Both the position numbers and the translations under genes were made by a program. DNA of 64,000 nucleotides from Algoriphagus sp. (GTDB lineage Bacteria > Bacteroidota > Bacteroidia > Cytophagales > Cyclobacteriaceae), in contig NZ_JAMWZB010000009.1 in NCBI RefSeq assembly GCF_024305035.1, positions 62,001 to 126,000 on the forward strand, written 5' to 3'. The notes beneath the pieces are model-generated. The model saw only the letters and a program-made list of their open reading frames with translations. It searched no databases and was not told the origin of the DNA. Of the stretch, positions 28,106 to 37,060 are shown piece after piece (positions within the stretch are counted from its first letter, which is position 1; every line of letters starts with the position of its first letter).

Positions 28106-29356
28106 TTGTCAAAAAACTATCCCTTGAGCATCCGAAATCTCTTCCAAAACATCGGCCCAGGACCAATTATAGCAGCGGCCTTCATCGGTCCGGGTACCGT
28201 GATGGTCTGCACGCTGGCCGGATATCAATTTGGCTTTTCCTTAATTTGGGGACTGCTCCTTTCCATCCTGGCCACCGTAGTTCTTCAAGAGACTGCCGGA
28301 AGAATTGGATTGGCCACCGGAAAAGATTTGGCTCAATTGCTACGAAGTCAAACGCACTCTCCCCTGCTTAAAATTCTTCAGATGATCCTGGTTCTCCTGG
28401 CCATCGTTTTGGGAAACACCGCCTATGAATCGGGTAATATTACCGGGGCACAGTTGGGATTAGCGGTTTTTTGGGATAGTCCTACCCTAAGCTTAGGAAT
28501 AGGACAGATTCAATCTGGAAATTTTCTAATCGGGGCTCTTGCCTTTTTCCTATTGATTTTAGGGAATTTCCAGGTGTTAGAACGCGTGTTGGTGGGATTA
28601 GTGATTCTCATGTCTATGGCCTTCCTCTTCACTGCGGTATTGGTGCAACCTGACTGGACGGCGGTTTTAAACGGTTTTGTCCCCAGCCTATCGGTTGAGC
28701 AAACAACCACCTTGGTGGCTTTAATCGGAACCACCGTCGTTCCCTACAATTTATTTTTGTATGCTTCCTTAGTCAAAAATAAATGGAAAAGTCCAGCGGG
28801 GATCCACTGGATGCGAAGAGATATCGTGCTTTCGGTCCTGTTAGGGGGGTTGGTCTCCATGGCGATTTTAATCGTAGGTTCGGTTAATAAAAGTGAGCAA
28901 ATCCATTCTGCCCAGGATATTGCCATGGGGCTGGATCTGGTATTTGGCAGTTTTGGAAGATATTTGATGGGCTTTGGATTATTGGCCGCAGGTCTCACCT
29001 CTTCCATTACGGCTCCCTTGGCTGCCGGTCTGGTAATTTGTGGAATCATGGGCTGGAACCAACAAACCCACTCCGTGCCCATGCGACTCTCCATCGGCCT
29101 GGTGGTCGGAATGGGGTTGGTTTTTGCTTCGTTGGGGATCAAACCTGCTGAGTTGATCGCCTTGGCCCAACTGGCCAATGGCCTTTTGTTGCCCCTGATA
29201 TCAGGTTGGTTGATTTGGCTCGCCAATCAAAAAATCTGGATGAAAACCCACAAAAACCCGGCTTGGGTTACGCTCCTATCGCTGAGTATCCTGTTGATCA
29301 CCATAGGGCTGGGACTCAAAAGCATCAGTGCTGTCCTAAATCTGGAAATTTTCTGA
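28106..29356 (+). CDS. Nramp (SLC11) family transporter with a non-canonical metal site
   Basis: 416 residues, about 11 TM helices. The start is TTG; the first helix begins straight after, and no ATG precedes it in frame. The Nramp fold is clear (FIGPGTVMVCTLAG in TM1; VPYNLFLYASLV in TM6). The metal-binding DPGN of TM1 is G-P-G-T here (residues 28-31), and the TM6 M-P-H is V212-P213-Y214. So Asp, Asn, Met and His of the classic Mn/Fe site are all missing. The protein could carry another ion such as Mg2+ or something else; the sequence does not say which. Confidence 0.88.
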   Translation: MSKNYPLSIRNLFQNIGPGPIIAAAFIGPGTVMVCTLAGYQFGFSLIWGLLLSILATVVLQETAGRIGLATGKDLAQLLRSQTHSPLLKILQMILVLLAIVLGNTAYESGNITGAQLGLAVFWDSPTLSLGIGQIQSGNFLIGALAFFLLILGNFQVLERVLVGLVILMSMAFLFTAVLVQPDWTAVLNGFVPSLSVEQTTTLVALIGTTVVPYNLFLYASLVKNKWKSPAGIHWMRRDIVLSVLLGGLVSMAILIVGSVNKSEQIHSAQDIAMGLDLVFGSFGRYLMGFGLLAAGLTSSITAPLAAGLVICGIMGWNQQTHSVPMRLSIGLVVGMGLVFASLGIKPAELIALAQLANGLLLPLISGWLIWLANQKIWMKTHKNPAWVTLLSLSILLITIGLGLKSISAVLNLEIF

Positions 29357-29410
29357 TCAAATTACCCATTTGCCACTAAACCTTGAATCACCGCATTGGT
29401 CTAATACTCC

Positions 29411-29959
29411 ATGAATCAGATTTCCGACCAAGATATCCTCCGGTTAATCCGTCAAAAATCCACACAGGATATGGGGTATCGCCAACTGATTCAGCGTTAT
29501 CAACAACGGGTTTATCAAGTGATCCGAAGAATGGTGTTGATTCATGAAGACGCCGATGACCTTACCCAAAACACCTTTATCAAAGCCTTCAAGAATATCG
29601 ATAAATTTCAGGAAAATTCCACTTTGTTTACCTGGCTTTATCGCATTGCGACCAATGAAACCCTGACCTTTCTGGAAAAGAAGAAAAAACGGTTTTTCTT
29701 TGCCCTCGATGATCACCAGCAAAAATTGGAAAGCTATCTGGATCAACCGGGCATGCCCACCACAGAAGAAATCGAATACAAACTTGAGAAAGCCCTGCTC
29801 AAATTACCCGACAAGCAGCGATTGGTTTTTCACCTCAAGTATCAGGAGGAGCTCACCTACGAACAAATGGCCCAAATCACCCAAACCAGTGTAGGTGCCC
29901 TCAAGGCCAGCTATCACCTAGCGGTGAAAAAAATTGAAGAATTCCTCAAAAACGAATAA
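29411..29959 (+). CDS. ECF-type RNA polymerase sigma factor
   Basis: 182 residues with sigma region 2 (about 25-90: EDADDLTQNTFIKAFKNIDKF, then FTWLYRIATNETLTFLEKKKKR) and region 4 (about 125-180: LPDKQRLVFHLKYQEELTYEQMAQIT... GALKASYHLAVKKI). No regions 1 or 3, as in ECF sigmas. The following two genes look like its membrane anti-sigma factor and periplasmic sensor, so activity is probably set by an envelope signal. Confidence 0.93.
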   Translation: MNQISDQDILRLIRQKSTQDMGYRQLIQRYQQRVYQVIRRMVLIHEDADDLTQNTFIKAFKNIDKFQENSTLFTWLYRIATNETLTFLEKKKKRFFFALDDHQQKLESYLDQPGMPTTEEIEYKLEKALLKLPDKQRLVFHLKYQEELTYEQMAQITQTSVGALKASYHLAVKKIEEFLKNE

Positions 29960-29990
29960 ACCTTCTTTACTCAATGAAGTCTAACCTACA

Positions 29991-30356
29991 ATGAAGCAAC
30001 AATTTGTAAAACTTAAGCCCTTTTCAAGTCCTGAAGGATATTTTGAATCCTTACCCGATCAGATCCTTCAAAAATTAGAACCCAAGCCCGATTATGCTTG
30101 GGTCAAATGGGCGGCTGCCGTTTTGATTTTCCTTTCGGTAGGCACATACTTGTTTTACCCCAATTCACCCGAAAATGAGCTTCTCGCCCTGGAGGAAGAA
30201 GTAAACTTATACCTTGAATCCAATTATTGGACGGCCGAAGAAGTATTGGGAATGAGCGAAAATCCGGAAGAAATTCTCGATGAAATCATTGAAGAAGAAC
30301 TTCCTTATGCCGATATCCTTTGGGATCAAGAATCCGAAATCCCCCAAACCCCATGA
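29991..30356 (+). CDS. Short membrane anti-sigma-like protein
   Basis: 121 residues: a cytosolic stretch with FSSPEGYFESLPDQILQKL (the F-x-x-P-x-x-Y-F-x-x-L pattern common in Bacteroidota proteins next to ECF sigma genes), one TM helix (about 40-57), then a very acidic periplasmic tail. It lacks the zinc-finger motif of RsrA-type anti-sigmas. It lies 31 bases after the sigma gene and overlaps the next gene by four bases. Anti-sigma function is inferred from place and topology. Confidence 0.72.
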   Translation: MKQQFVKLKPFSSPEGYFESLPDQILQKLEPKPDYAWVKWAAAVLIFLSVGTYLFYPNSPENELLALEEEVNLYLESNYWTAEEVLGMSENPEEILDEIIEEELPYADILWDQESEIPQTP

Positions 30357-30805
30357 GAAAACTACACCTATTCCTTTCTGTTTTTCTACTCACCGTCATC
30401 ACGGGCTTTGCTCAGCGCAGTGGCCAACAAGATTTTGATCCTGAGCGACTGCAGGCAGCACGAATCGCCTTTATCACCAGTCGACTGGAATTAAGTCCCG
30501 ATCAGGCCGAGAAATTCTGGCCGATTTACAATGCCTATACCGAAAAACGGGAAACTAATTTAAAAGAAATGGCCGGACTTTATCCTCGGAGGGATGCCCC
30601 TTCACTCAGTGAGCAGGAAGCCAAAAAAGCCTTGGAAAAACGCTTTGCCATCCAGCGAAAAATGATTGATGAGGAAGAGAAATTTGTCAAGCAGGTCTCC
30701 GAAGTAATCAGCTATCCGCAAATCATGAAACTGAACGGAATCGCCAGGGACTTCACCCGAATGATCTATCAGCGCAATCGACAGCGACGATCCTCGGATA
30801 ATTAA
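30353..30805 (+). CDS. Spy/CnrX-like periplasmic protein, probable sensor for the ECF sigma factor
   Basis: 150 residues from the ATG at 30353 that overlaps the preceding TGA. Signal peptide to about residue 20 (GFAQ). The mature part is all-helical, with ARIAFITSRLELSPDQAEKFWPIYNAY, the L-T/S-P-x-Q-A-E-K-F pattern of LTXXQ/Spy-type proteins and of Bacteroidota proteins named 'sensor of ECF-type sigma factor'. In the CnrYXH system a similar periplasmic protein (CnrX) relays metal signals through the anti-sigma factor. A similar relay is likely here; the signal is unknown. Confidence 0.8.
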   Translation: MRKLHLFLSVFLLTVITGFAQRSGQQDFDPERLQAARIAFITSRLELSPDQAEKFWPIYNAYTEKRETNLKEMAGLYPRRDAPSLSEQEAKKALEKRFAIQRKMIDEEEKFVKQVSEVISYPQIMKLNGIARDFTRMIYQRNRQRRSSDN

Positions 30806-30838
30806 TAGCCCACCAACAGAAAGGTGAACATCAGAACT

Positions 30839-30866
30839 AAAAAAGGTCCCCAAGAGGACCTTTTTT
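30839..30866. terminator. Rho-independent terminator
   Basis: AAAAAAGGTCC and GGACCTTTTTT arms around a six-base loop, between the sigma-factor operon and convergent mscL; works in both directions. Confidence 0.92.
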
Positions 30867-30879
30867 GGTTACTATAGGA

Positions 30880-31302
30880 TTACTTTTTCAGTAAATCCCG
30901 AATTTCTTCAAGTAAAACCTCCGACTTGGGAGGTGCAGGAGGGGGTGCAGCCGCCTCTTTCTTTTCTTGTTTGCGGTTCATTTTATTTACCCCTTTAATG
31001 GCAATAAAAATCACAAAAGCCACAATAACAAAGTCAATTACATTTTGAATAAACATCCCGTAATTGAGCGTTACAGCAGCCACAGCCACTTCTCCGGCTG
31101 CATTGACTTCTGCCTCTTTAAGTGTCAGGGCCAATTTTTTGAAGTCCATTCCGCCCAGGGCCAATCCAATCGGCGGCATGATTACATCATTGACCAAGGA
31201 GCTGACAATTTTCCCAAAAGCAGCACCAATGATCACACCGACTGCCAAGTCGATGACATTACCTTTGACGGCAAATTCCTTAAACTCTTTTAACATTCCC
31301 AT
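30880..31302 (-). CDS. mscL: Large-conductance mechanosensitive channel MscL
   Basis: 140 residues, the usual MscL size. The N-terminal amphipathic helix and TM1 ([32 protein letters not shown]) and TM2 ([21 protein letters not shown]) are typical, with a cytosolic C-terminal helix ([13 protein letters not shown]). The channel releases solutes on sudden osmotic downshock. Single gene, sharing a bidirectional terminator with the sigma-factor operon. Confidence 0.97.
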   Translation of the reverse strand: MGMLKEFKEFAVKGNVIDLAVGVIIGAAFGKIVSSLVNDVIMPPIGLALGGMDFKKLALTLKEAEVNAAGEVAVAAVTLNYGMFIQNVIDFVIVAFVIFIAIKGVNKMNRKQEKKEAAAPPPAPPKSEVLLEEIRDLLKK

Positions 31303-31478
31303 AAGTGTTGAGGTTGATGGTGAAATTTAATAGATCAATATTTCACTAAATTTTCATGATTGCAATATGCAGCCCCTGAATTGGACCTAAAGCGGGATAA
31401 AAAAAACAGAAATCCCTTGGGAAGGAACCTGCGCCCGATGAATTTGATTAACATTGCAGCCAAATTTTATTCAACGAC

Positions 31479-33524
31479 ATGCAAGCTCCCAAAGCAATCA
31501 AGCGAGACCATAGTATAGAATTTCACGGACATCGTCGCAATGATCCCTATTATTGGATGAACGATCGGGAAAACCCCGAGGTCATCGACTACCTTCAACA
31601 GGAAAACGATTACCTCACATTCAAAATGAAGGATACCGAACCCCTTCAGGAAAAGCTTTTTCAAGAAATGAAGGGGCGAATGAAGGAAGATGATCAAAGT
31701 GTTCCCTACCTCAAATATGGGTATTATTGGTACAGCAGGTATGAAAAAGGAGGAGAATACCCCATTTTTTGCCGCAAACGTGGAAACCTGGAAAACCCCG
31801 AAGAAATTTTACTGGATGTCAACCAATTGGCTAAAGACAAAAGCTATTTTCAGGTAGCAGGAATCGCCAGTAGTCCAGATCTGAACTGGATTGCTTATCC
31901 GGTGGACGAGGTAGGAAGAAGGATTTACACCATCCATTTTAAAAATCTAATCAGCGGAGAAACCCTGGAAGAAACCATTCCAGCCATGACCGGAAATGTA
32001 GTCTGGGCTGCCGATAGCCTGACGCTTTTTTATTCCAAACAAGATCCCCACACGCTCCGATCCCATCAAATCTACCAACATCAACTAGGCAGTTCATTTG
32101 AAAAAGATGTTTTGGTTTATGAAGAAAAGGATGAGGAGTTTACCTGCCAGGTTCATAAAACCAAGTCTGAGGAATTTATCCTCATCCATAGCGAAAGCAC
32201 CATTTCTTCAGAAATTCGTTTTGCAAGGGCTTCTGATCCCGCTCAGGGATTTCAACTTCTGCAAGCACGAATACCCCATCTGGAATATGCCGCTGATCAC
32301 TATGGAGATCATTTTTGGATACGAACCAATCATCAGGCAAAAAATTTCAAGGTAGTCAAAGCCCCCATTGAAAACCCCGGAATGGAAAATTGGGAAGATT
32401 TCATTCCCCATAGGCAAGAGGTATTACTTGAGGATTTTGATCTGTTTAAAGACTTTTTTGTCAGCCAAGAGCGCAGTAATGGCCTCACACAAATTCTGAT
32501 CAAACCTTGGGACGGAAGTGCCGGACATCAATTGGCTTTCGAAGAAGAAACCTACACCACCTGGATCAGCACTAATCCAGAATTTAATACCCCCTGGTTG
32601 CGGTTTGGATACAATTCGCTGGTCAAACCTTCCTCGGTCTATGATTATCACATGCACACCAGAGAGCGAAAACTACTCAAGCAACAGGAAATCGTAGGAG
32701 GTTATACTGAATCCGACTATGAATCAGCCAGAATCTGGGCCAAAGCCGAAGATGAGACACGGGTACCCATTTCGCTGGTATATAAAAAAGACTTGTTTCA
32801 AGCTAATGGCAGTAACCCGCTGTTACTTTATGCATATGGCTCCTATGGATTCAGCATGGATGCCTATTTTTCCAGCAGCCGGCTAAGTTTATTGGATCGC
32901 GGTTTTGTCTTTGCCATCGCACATATCCGAGGAGGAGAGGATCTGGGCCGGCATTGGTACGAAGAGGGGAAACTTTTAAAGAAGAAAAACACCTTCCTTG
33001 ATTTTATCGCTTGTGCCAAACACCTCATTCAGCAACAGTATACCCAAGCCCAACACCTCTATGCCATGGGAGGAAGTGCGGGTGGGCTGTTGATGGGAGC
33101 GGTTCTAAATATGCAGCCGGAGCTCTTTCATGGGGTGATTGCAGCCGTACCCTTTGTGGATGTAGTCACCACCATGCTGGATGAAAGCATTCCTTTGACT
33201 ACCGGGGAATTCAATGAATGGGGAAACCCGAAGAATAAGGAATATTACGAATACATGCTTTCCTACTCCCCCTACGACAATGTGGAGAAAAAAAATTATC
33301 CCCATATCCTGGTGACCTCTGGACTGCATGACTCCCAGGTGCAATATTGGGAACCCACCAAATGGGTAGCCAAACTCAGAGAACACAAAACCGATCAACA
33401 TCTCCTACTCCTTCATACCAATATGGAAGCCGGACATGGGGGGGCCTCAGGACGTTTCACTGCCCTGAAGGAACTTGCCTTGGAATATGCTTTTCTTCTT
33501 AAATTAGAACAGATCAAAAATTAA
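31479..33524 (+). CDS. ptrB: Oligopeptidase B-like serine peptidase (family S9A)
   Basis: 681 residues: N-terminal beta-propeller (about 70-400) and C-terminal alpha/beta hydrolase domain with the triad Ser533 (GGSAGGLLMG), Asp618 (SGLHDSQVQYWEP) and His653 (AGHGG). Family members cut short peptides after basic residues. No signal peptide is apparent, so it is probably cytosolic. Monocistronic. Confidence 0.93.
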   Translation: MQAPKAIKRDHSIEFHGHRRNDPYYWMNDRENPEVIDYLQQENDYLTFKMKDTEPLQEKLFQEMKGRMKEDDQSVPYLKYGYYWYSRYEKGGEYPIFCRKRGNLENPEEILLDVNQLAKDKSYFQVAGIASSPDLNWIAYPVDEVGRRIYTIHFKNLISGETLEETIPAMTGNVVWAADSLTLFYSKQDPHTLRSHQIYQHQLGSSFEKDVLVYEEKDEEFTCQVHKTKSEEFILIHSESTISSEIRFARASDPAQGFQLLQARIPHLEYAADHYGDHFWIRTNHQAKNFKVVKAPIENPGMENWEDFIPHRQEVLLEDFDLFKDFFVSQERSNGLTQILIKPWDGSAGHQLAFEEETYTTWISTNPEFNTPWLRFGYNSLVKPSSVYDYHMHTRERKLLKQQEIVGGYTESDYESARIWAKAEDETRVPISLVYKKDLFQANGSNPLLLYAYGSYGFSMDAYFSSSRLSLLDRGFVFAIAHIRGGEDLGRHWYEEGKLLKKKNTFLDFIACAKHLIQQQYTQAQHLYAMGGSAGGLLMGAVLNMQPELFHGVIAAVPFVDVVTTMLDESIPLTTGEFNEWGNPKNKEYYEYMLSYSPYDNVEKKNYPHILVTSGLHDSQVQYWEPTKWVAKLREHKTDQHLLLLHTNMEAGHGGASGRFTALKELALEYAFLLKLEQIKN

Positions 33525-33614
33525 TTGGACTGGCAAAAGAATAAATTCAAGCAAAATGATTCCAATGTTTCGTTTTTATACTCAAACATAAATTTCGGGA
33601 AAAGGATTTTTTCC

Positions 33615-33622
33615 TAACTTTG
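33615..33622 (+). promoter_or_regulatory. Probable -7 box of mgsA-pfkA
   Basis: TAACTTTG, exact match to TAnnTTTG, 25 bases before the mgsA ATG. The -33 region has only a weak TTTCG. Confidence 0.4.
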
Positions 33623-33647
33623 GCCTCAACCTATTAGATAGCTATTC

Positions 33648-34019
33648 ATGAAAATCGCCCTAATCGCACATGACGGAAAAAAAGCCGATATGGTGCATTT
33701 TTTAAGTGGATTCAAAGATCGCCTCCTTCAGGTCGACATTAATTTGGTGGCCACAGGGACTACGGGTTCACATATCCAAAAAGCTGGATTTGAAGTGGAG
33801 CGATTGCTATCTGGACCTGTCGGTGGAGATGCTCAAATCGCTGCCATGGCTGCCCAGAAAGAACTGGACATGGTGGTCTTTTTCAGAGATCCTTTGGACA
33901 AGCACCCCCATGAACCGGATGTGCAAATGCTGATGCGGATCTGTGATGTACACAATATTCCACTGGCGACCAATCCTGCCTCGGCAGATCTTATGTTTCA
34001 AGCCCTCACTCAAACCTAA
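33648..34019 (+). CDS. mgsA: Methylglyoxal synthase
   Basis: 123 residues with the MgsA signatures [32 protein letters not shown] (catalytic Asp) and [15 protein letters not shown]. It turns dihydroxyacetone phosphate into methylglyoxal and phosphate, opening a bypass of lower glycolysis. The pfkA gene begins 3 bases after its stop, so phosphofructokinase and this overflow enzyme are made together. Confidence 0.95.
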   Translation: MKIALIAHDGKKADMVHFLSGFKDRLLQVDINLVATGTTGSHIQKAGFEVERLLSGPVGGDAQIAAMAAQKELDMVVFFRDPLDKHPHEPDVQMLMRICDVHNIPLATNPASADLMFQALTQT

Positions 34020-34022
34020 AAA

Positions 34023-35009
34023 ATGGAACTGAAAACCATCAAAAAAATCGGAGTTTTGACTTCGGGTGGAGATTCCCCCGGAATGAACGCCGCCATTCGT
34101 GCGGCGGTAAGAGCCGGTTTTTACTACAATCTGGAGATGTACGGAATCTACCGCGGCTATGAAGGATTGATTCAAAATGACATTAAGAAACTCCATTCTG
34201 GAGACATTGCCCATGTGTTGGAACGTGGGGGAACCTTTCTCAAATCTGCCCGAAGTGCAGAGTTTCGTACCCCTGAAGGAAGACAAAAAGCCTATACTAA
34301 CCTTCGGTCTCACGGCATTGATGCCCTGATTGTTATCGGAGGGGATGGTTCGTTGACCGGAGCCCACTTGTTCTACAAAGAGTTTGGAATCCCGGCAGTG
34401 GGACTTCCCGGAACCATTGACAATGACCTGTCGGGAACCGATGCAACCATTGGTTTTGATACCGCCTGCAATACGGCCATCGAAGCCATTGATAAGATTC
34501 GAGATACGGCCACCTCTCATGACCGGCTCTTTTTCGTGGAAGTGATGGGAAGAGATGCCGGCTTTATTGCCATCAATGCCGGAATAGGTTCTGCGGCTGC
34601 TGCGATTTTGATCCCGGAGAAAAAAATGGCCATCGAAGAGCTCGTGGAAAAACTCCGGGTCCGAACCAAAGCCAAAAAAGCCTCCAATATTGTAATTGTA
34701 GCCGAAGGGGGGAAAAGTGGGGGTGCGGCTGAAATTGCCGAAAAGGTTAAAAAACACCTTCCCTATTACGATATCAAAGTCACCATATTGGGTCACTTAC
34801 AGCGAGGCGGGGCTCCGAGCTCCTACGATCGACTGTTGGCCTCCAAACTTGGGGTATCGGCAGTTGAAGGCCTACTTCAAGGAAAATATGATGTTATGGC
34901 GGGTCTGATCAATCACAAGGTGGTCTATACCCCAATCAAACGGGCAATTGTCGATGATAAGGAAGTGGATGAGGATGATTTCCGGGTAGCCAAAATCCTA
35001 TCCACCTAA
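34023..35009 (+). CDS. pfkA: 6-phosphofructokinase
   Basis: 328 residues, close to the usual 320 for bacterial PfkA. VLTSGGDSPGMNAAIRA binds ATP; GGDGS has Gly (not Asp) at the position that separates ATP- from PPi-dependent enzymes; PGTIDNDLSGTDATIGFDTA carries the catalytic Asp; LQRGGAPSSYDR contacts sugar phosphate. It makes fructose 1,6-bisphosphate. Encoded directly after mgsA; a terminator follows. Confidence 0.96.
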   Translation: MELKTIKKIGVLTSGGDSPGMNAAIRAAVRAGFYYNLEMYGIYRGYEGLIQNDIKKLHSGDIAHVLERGGTFLKSARSAEFRTPEGRQKAYTNLRSHGIDALIVIGGDGSLTGAHLFYKEFGIPAVGLPGTIDNDLSGTDATIGFDTACNTAIEAIDKIRDTATSHDRLFFVEVMGRDAGFIAINAGIGSAAAAILIPEKKMAIEELVEKLRVRTKAKKASNIVIVAEGGKSGGAAEIAEKVKKHLPYYDIKVTILGHLQRGGAPSSYDRLLASKLGVSAVEGLLQGKYDVMAGLINHKVVYTPIKRAIVDDKEVDEDDFRVAKILST

Positions 35010-35042
35010 ACCCTACTGACCTGTGGTTACTTCCTAGTTTTT

Positions 35043-35068
35043 AAAGGGGCCAAATCGGCCCTTTTTTT
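35043..35068 (+). terminator. Rho-independent terminator after pfkA
   Basis: AAAGGGGCC and GGCCCTTTT arms with a short loop and a run of seven T residues. Confidence 0.88.
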
Positions 35069-35150
35069 GTTAAATTAGGGAAGTAAGCTTTTTATCTTTC
35101 TTTCCCCAGAAAGGGAAAAGCATTAATTTCATTCCTCCAAACCAAATCTC

Positions 35151-36194
35151 ATGAACAAACGAACCTTTTTAAAAAGCTTGGGAATTGCAGGAGCCGCACT
35201 TCCGTTTCTAGCTTTTGATCGCCAAAAAATAAGTCATCCCCAAGCTACGATCCTTCCCAATCCTATTCAAAAGGGAGATACCGTAGGCCTGATTAGCCCA
35301 TCTGCAGCTACTGCGGACCGGATGGAATTCACTTTTGCCAAAGAGGCATTGGAAGCCTTGGGATTTCAAGTAAAACCGGGGGCCCATCTCAAAAATCGCC
35401 GGGGACATTTGGCGGGTACCGATCAAGAAAGAGCCGCAGATCTCAATGCAATGTTTGCCGATCCCGATGTGAAGGCCATCGTTTGTATTCGAGGGGGATC
35501 GGGTGCAGCTAGAATCCTGCCCTTACTCGATTACGATTTGATCCGAACTAATCCAAAGCCACTCTTGGGCTATTCGGATATTACTGCCTTACACTGCGCA
35601 ATTTATTCTCAAACAGGTTTAATTTCCTTTCATGGCCCCAATGGAACAGGCAGTTGGAATAAATTCAATGTCAAGCAATTTGAACAGGTATTTTTTGATC
35701 AATCCCAAGTACTTTATCAAAATGAACAAACCGACACGGGCGATTTGGTGATCAAGGCCAATCGGATTCAAACCCTGACTCCAGGTCAGGCAAGTGGAAG
35801 ACTACTGGGAGGAAATCTGACCGTTCTCACTGCTCTGAGTGGCACGCCGTATTATCCGGATTTCAAGGAGGCCATTTTGTACATCGAAGATATCGGCGAA
35901 GATCCCTACCGAATTGACCGGATGATGAGTACCTTAAAATTAAACGGTACCTTAGATGTCATTGCTGGATTTGTTTTTGGTCAATGTTCGGATTGCAGTC
36001 CGGGTGGAGGATACGGATCTCTCACCGTCGATCAGGTGTTAGACGATTATGTTCTTCCTTTGGGAATTCCCGCCTATTCAGGCGCAATGATCGGCCATAT
36101 TCCCAAACAATTTATTATTCCCAATGGGGCTTTGGTCCAGCTCAACGCCGATCAAGGCAGTATTCAACTCATTCAAGACCTATTCCATTCATGA
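35151..36194 (+). CDS. LD-carboxypeptidase (family S66)
   Basis: 347 residues. The N-terminus, NKRTFLKSLGIAGAALPFLAF, looks like a Tat-type or Sec signal (K-R instead of R-R). The S66 body has GDTVGLISPSAA, RGGSGAARILPLLDYD (nucleophile Ser in GGSG), GYSDITALH, an acid in LYIEDIGEDPYR and His in MIGHIPKQF. These enzymes remove the terminal D-Ala from muropeptide tetrapeptides in peptidoglycan recycling. An exported form would act in the periplasm, unlike cytosolic E. coli LdcA. Overlaps the next gene by four bases. Confidence 0.9.
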   Translation: MNKRTFLKSLGIAGAALPFLAFDRQKISHPQATILPNPIQKGDTVGLISPSAATADRMEFTFAKEALEALGFQVKPGAHLKNRRGHLAGTDQERAADLNAMFADPDVKAIVCIRGGSGAARILPLLDYDLIRTNPKPLLGYSDITALHCAIYSQTGLISFHGPNGTGSWNKFNVKQFEQVFFDQSQVLYQNEQTDTGDLVIKANRIQTLTPGQASGRLLGGNLTVLTALSGTPYYPDFKEAILYIEDIGEDPYRIDRMMSTLKLNGTLDVIAGFVFGQCSDCSPGGGYGSLTVDQVLDDYVLPLGIPAYSGAMIGHIPKQFIIPNGALVQLNADQGSIQLIQDLFHS

Positions 36195-36907
36195 TCGCAA
36201 CTCTTTTTATTCCATTTCTCCTAACACTGGTCTTTGCCTGTGGTACTCCCCAGTCAAATTCCTCAATCGCACCCGAAGACATGCAAGATCGACCACTTAC
36301 GTATTTAGCCCTAGGAGATAGCTACACGATTGGAGAAGGAGTCTCGGAAGCTGAGCGATACCCGAATCAATTGGTACGCCAACTGAATGCCTCCATGGAG
36401 CGAACCTGGTCTGAACCTGAAATCATTGCCAAAACCGGATGGACGGTGGAAGAGCTGGAAGAAGGAATTTTAGACGCAGCACCCACTGGGGAGCCCTATA
36501 ATTTGGTCACCTTGCTAATCGGGGTGAATAATCAGTATCGAGGCAGATCAGTGGAGGAATTCGAATCCGAATTTGAACAGATGCTATTGCGTGCCATTGG
36601 ATTTGCTGGCAATCTACCCAATCATGTTTTTGTGCTCTCCATTCCCGATTGGGGAGTTACTCCCTTCGCCGCTGAAAAGGGTTCGGATATTGATCAGGTC
36701 AAATCCCAAATCGACGCATTCAACGCAGCAAAAAAGGAAGTTTGTCGAAAGTATGGAGTAGCCTTTATTGAAATCACCGAACAATACCGTCAAATCGGAG
36801 GCCTTCCTGAAATGGTTGTGGAAGATCAGCTTCACCCTTCCGGATTAGTCTATAGCCAATGGACCGATAAACTTTTACAAGAAGTGCTAAAAATTTATCA
36901 GAATTAA
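36191..36907 (+). CDS. SGNH/GDSL-family hydrolase lipoprotein
   Basis: 238 residues from the ATG at 36191 in an ATGA overlap with the LD-carboxypeptidase gene; the frame is open upstream but only as a shadow of that gene. Lipoprotein signal ends in LVFAC. SGNH blocks: LALGDSYTIGEG (Ser), LLIGVNNQYRG (Gly-Asn) and EDQLHPSG (Asp-x-x-His). Likely an esterase or lipase on the periplasmic or cell surface side; coupling to a cell-wall enzyme may hint at deacetylation of envelope polymers, which is a guess. Confidence 0.9.
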   Translation: MIATLFIPFLLTLVFACGTPQSNSSIAPEDMQDRPLTYLALGDSYTIGEGVSEAERYPNQLVRQLNASMERTWSEPEIIAKTGWTVEELEEGILDAAPTGEPYNLVTLLIGVNNQYRGRSVEEFESEFEQMLLRAIGFAGNLPNHVFVLSIPDWGVTPFAAEKGSDIDQVKSQIDAFNAAKKEVCRKYGVAFIEITEQYRQIGGLPEMVVEDQLHPSGLVYSQWTDKLLQEVLKIYQN

Positions 36908-37060
36908 ACGATTAGTGACAGGAGCTAGAAGTAAACTGCTCGGAGCCACTGAGAGAAAAAAATCAGGCTTTCGTCCTCAAGTTCACTTTTTTGCATCGGA
37001 TATGGTTAATTTCACGAGTGGAAAGCCTTAGGAATCACCTTCCAAAAACGCTCAATATCT

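Noticed and set aside
35984-36190. N-terminal extension of the SGNH hydrolase
   Set aside because: It is a shadow of the LD-carboxypeptidase gene; the lipoprotein signal starts at the ATG at 36191.
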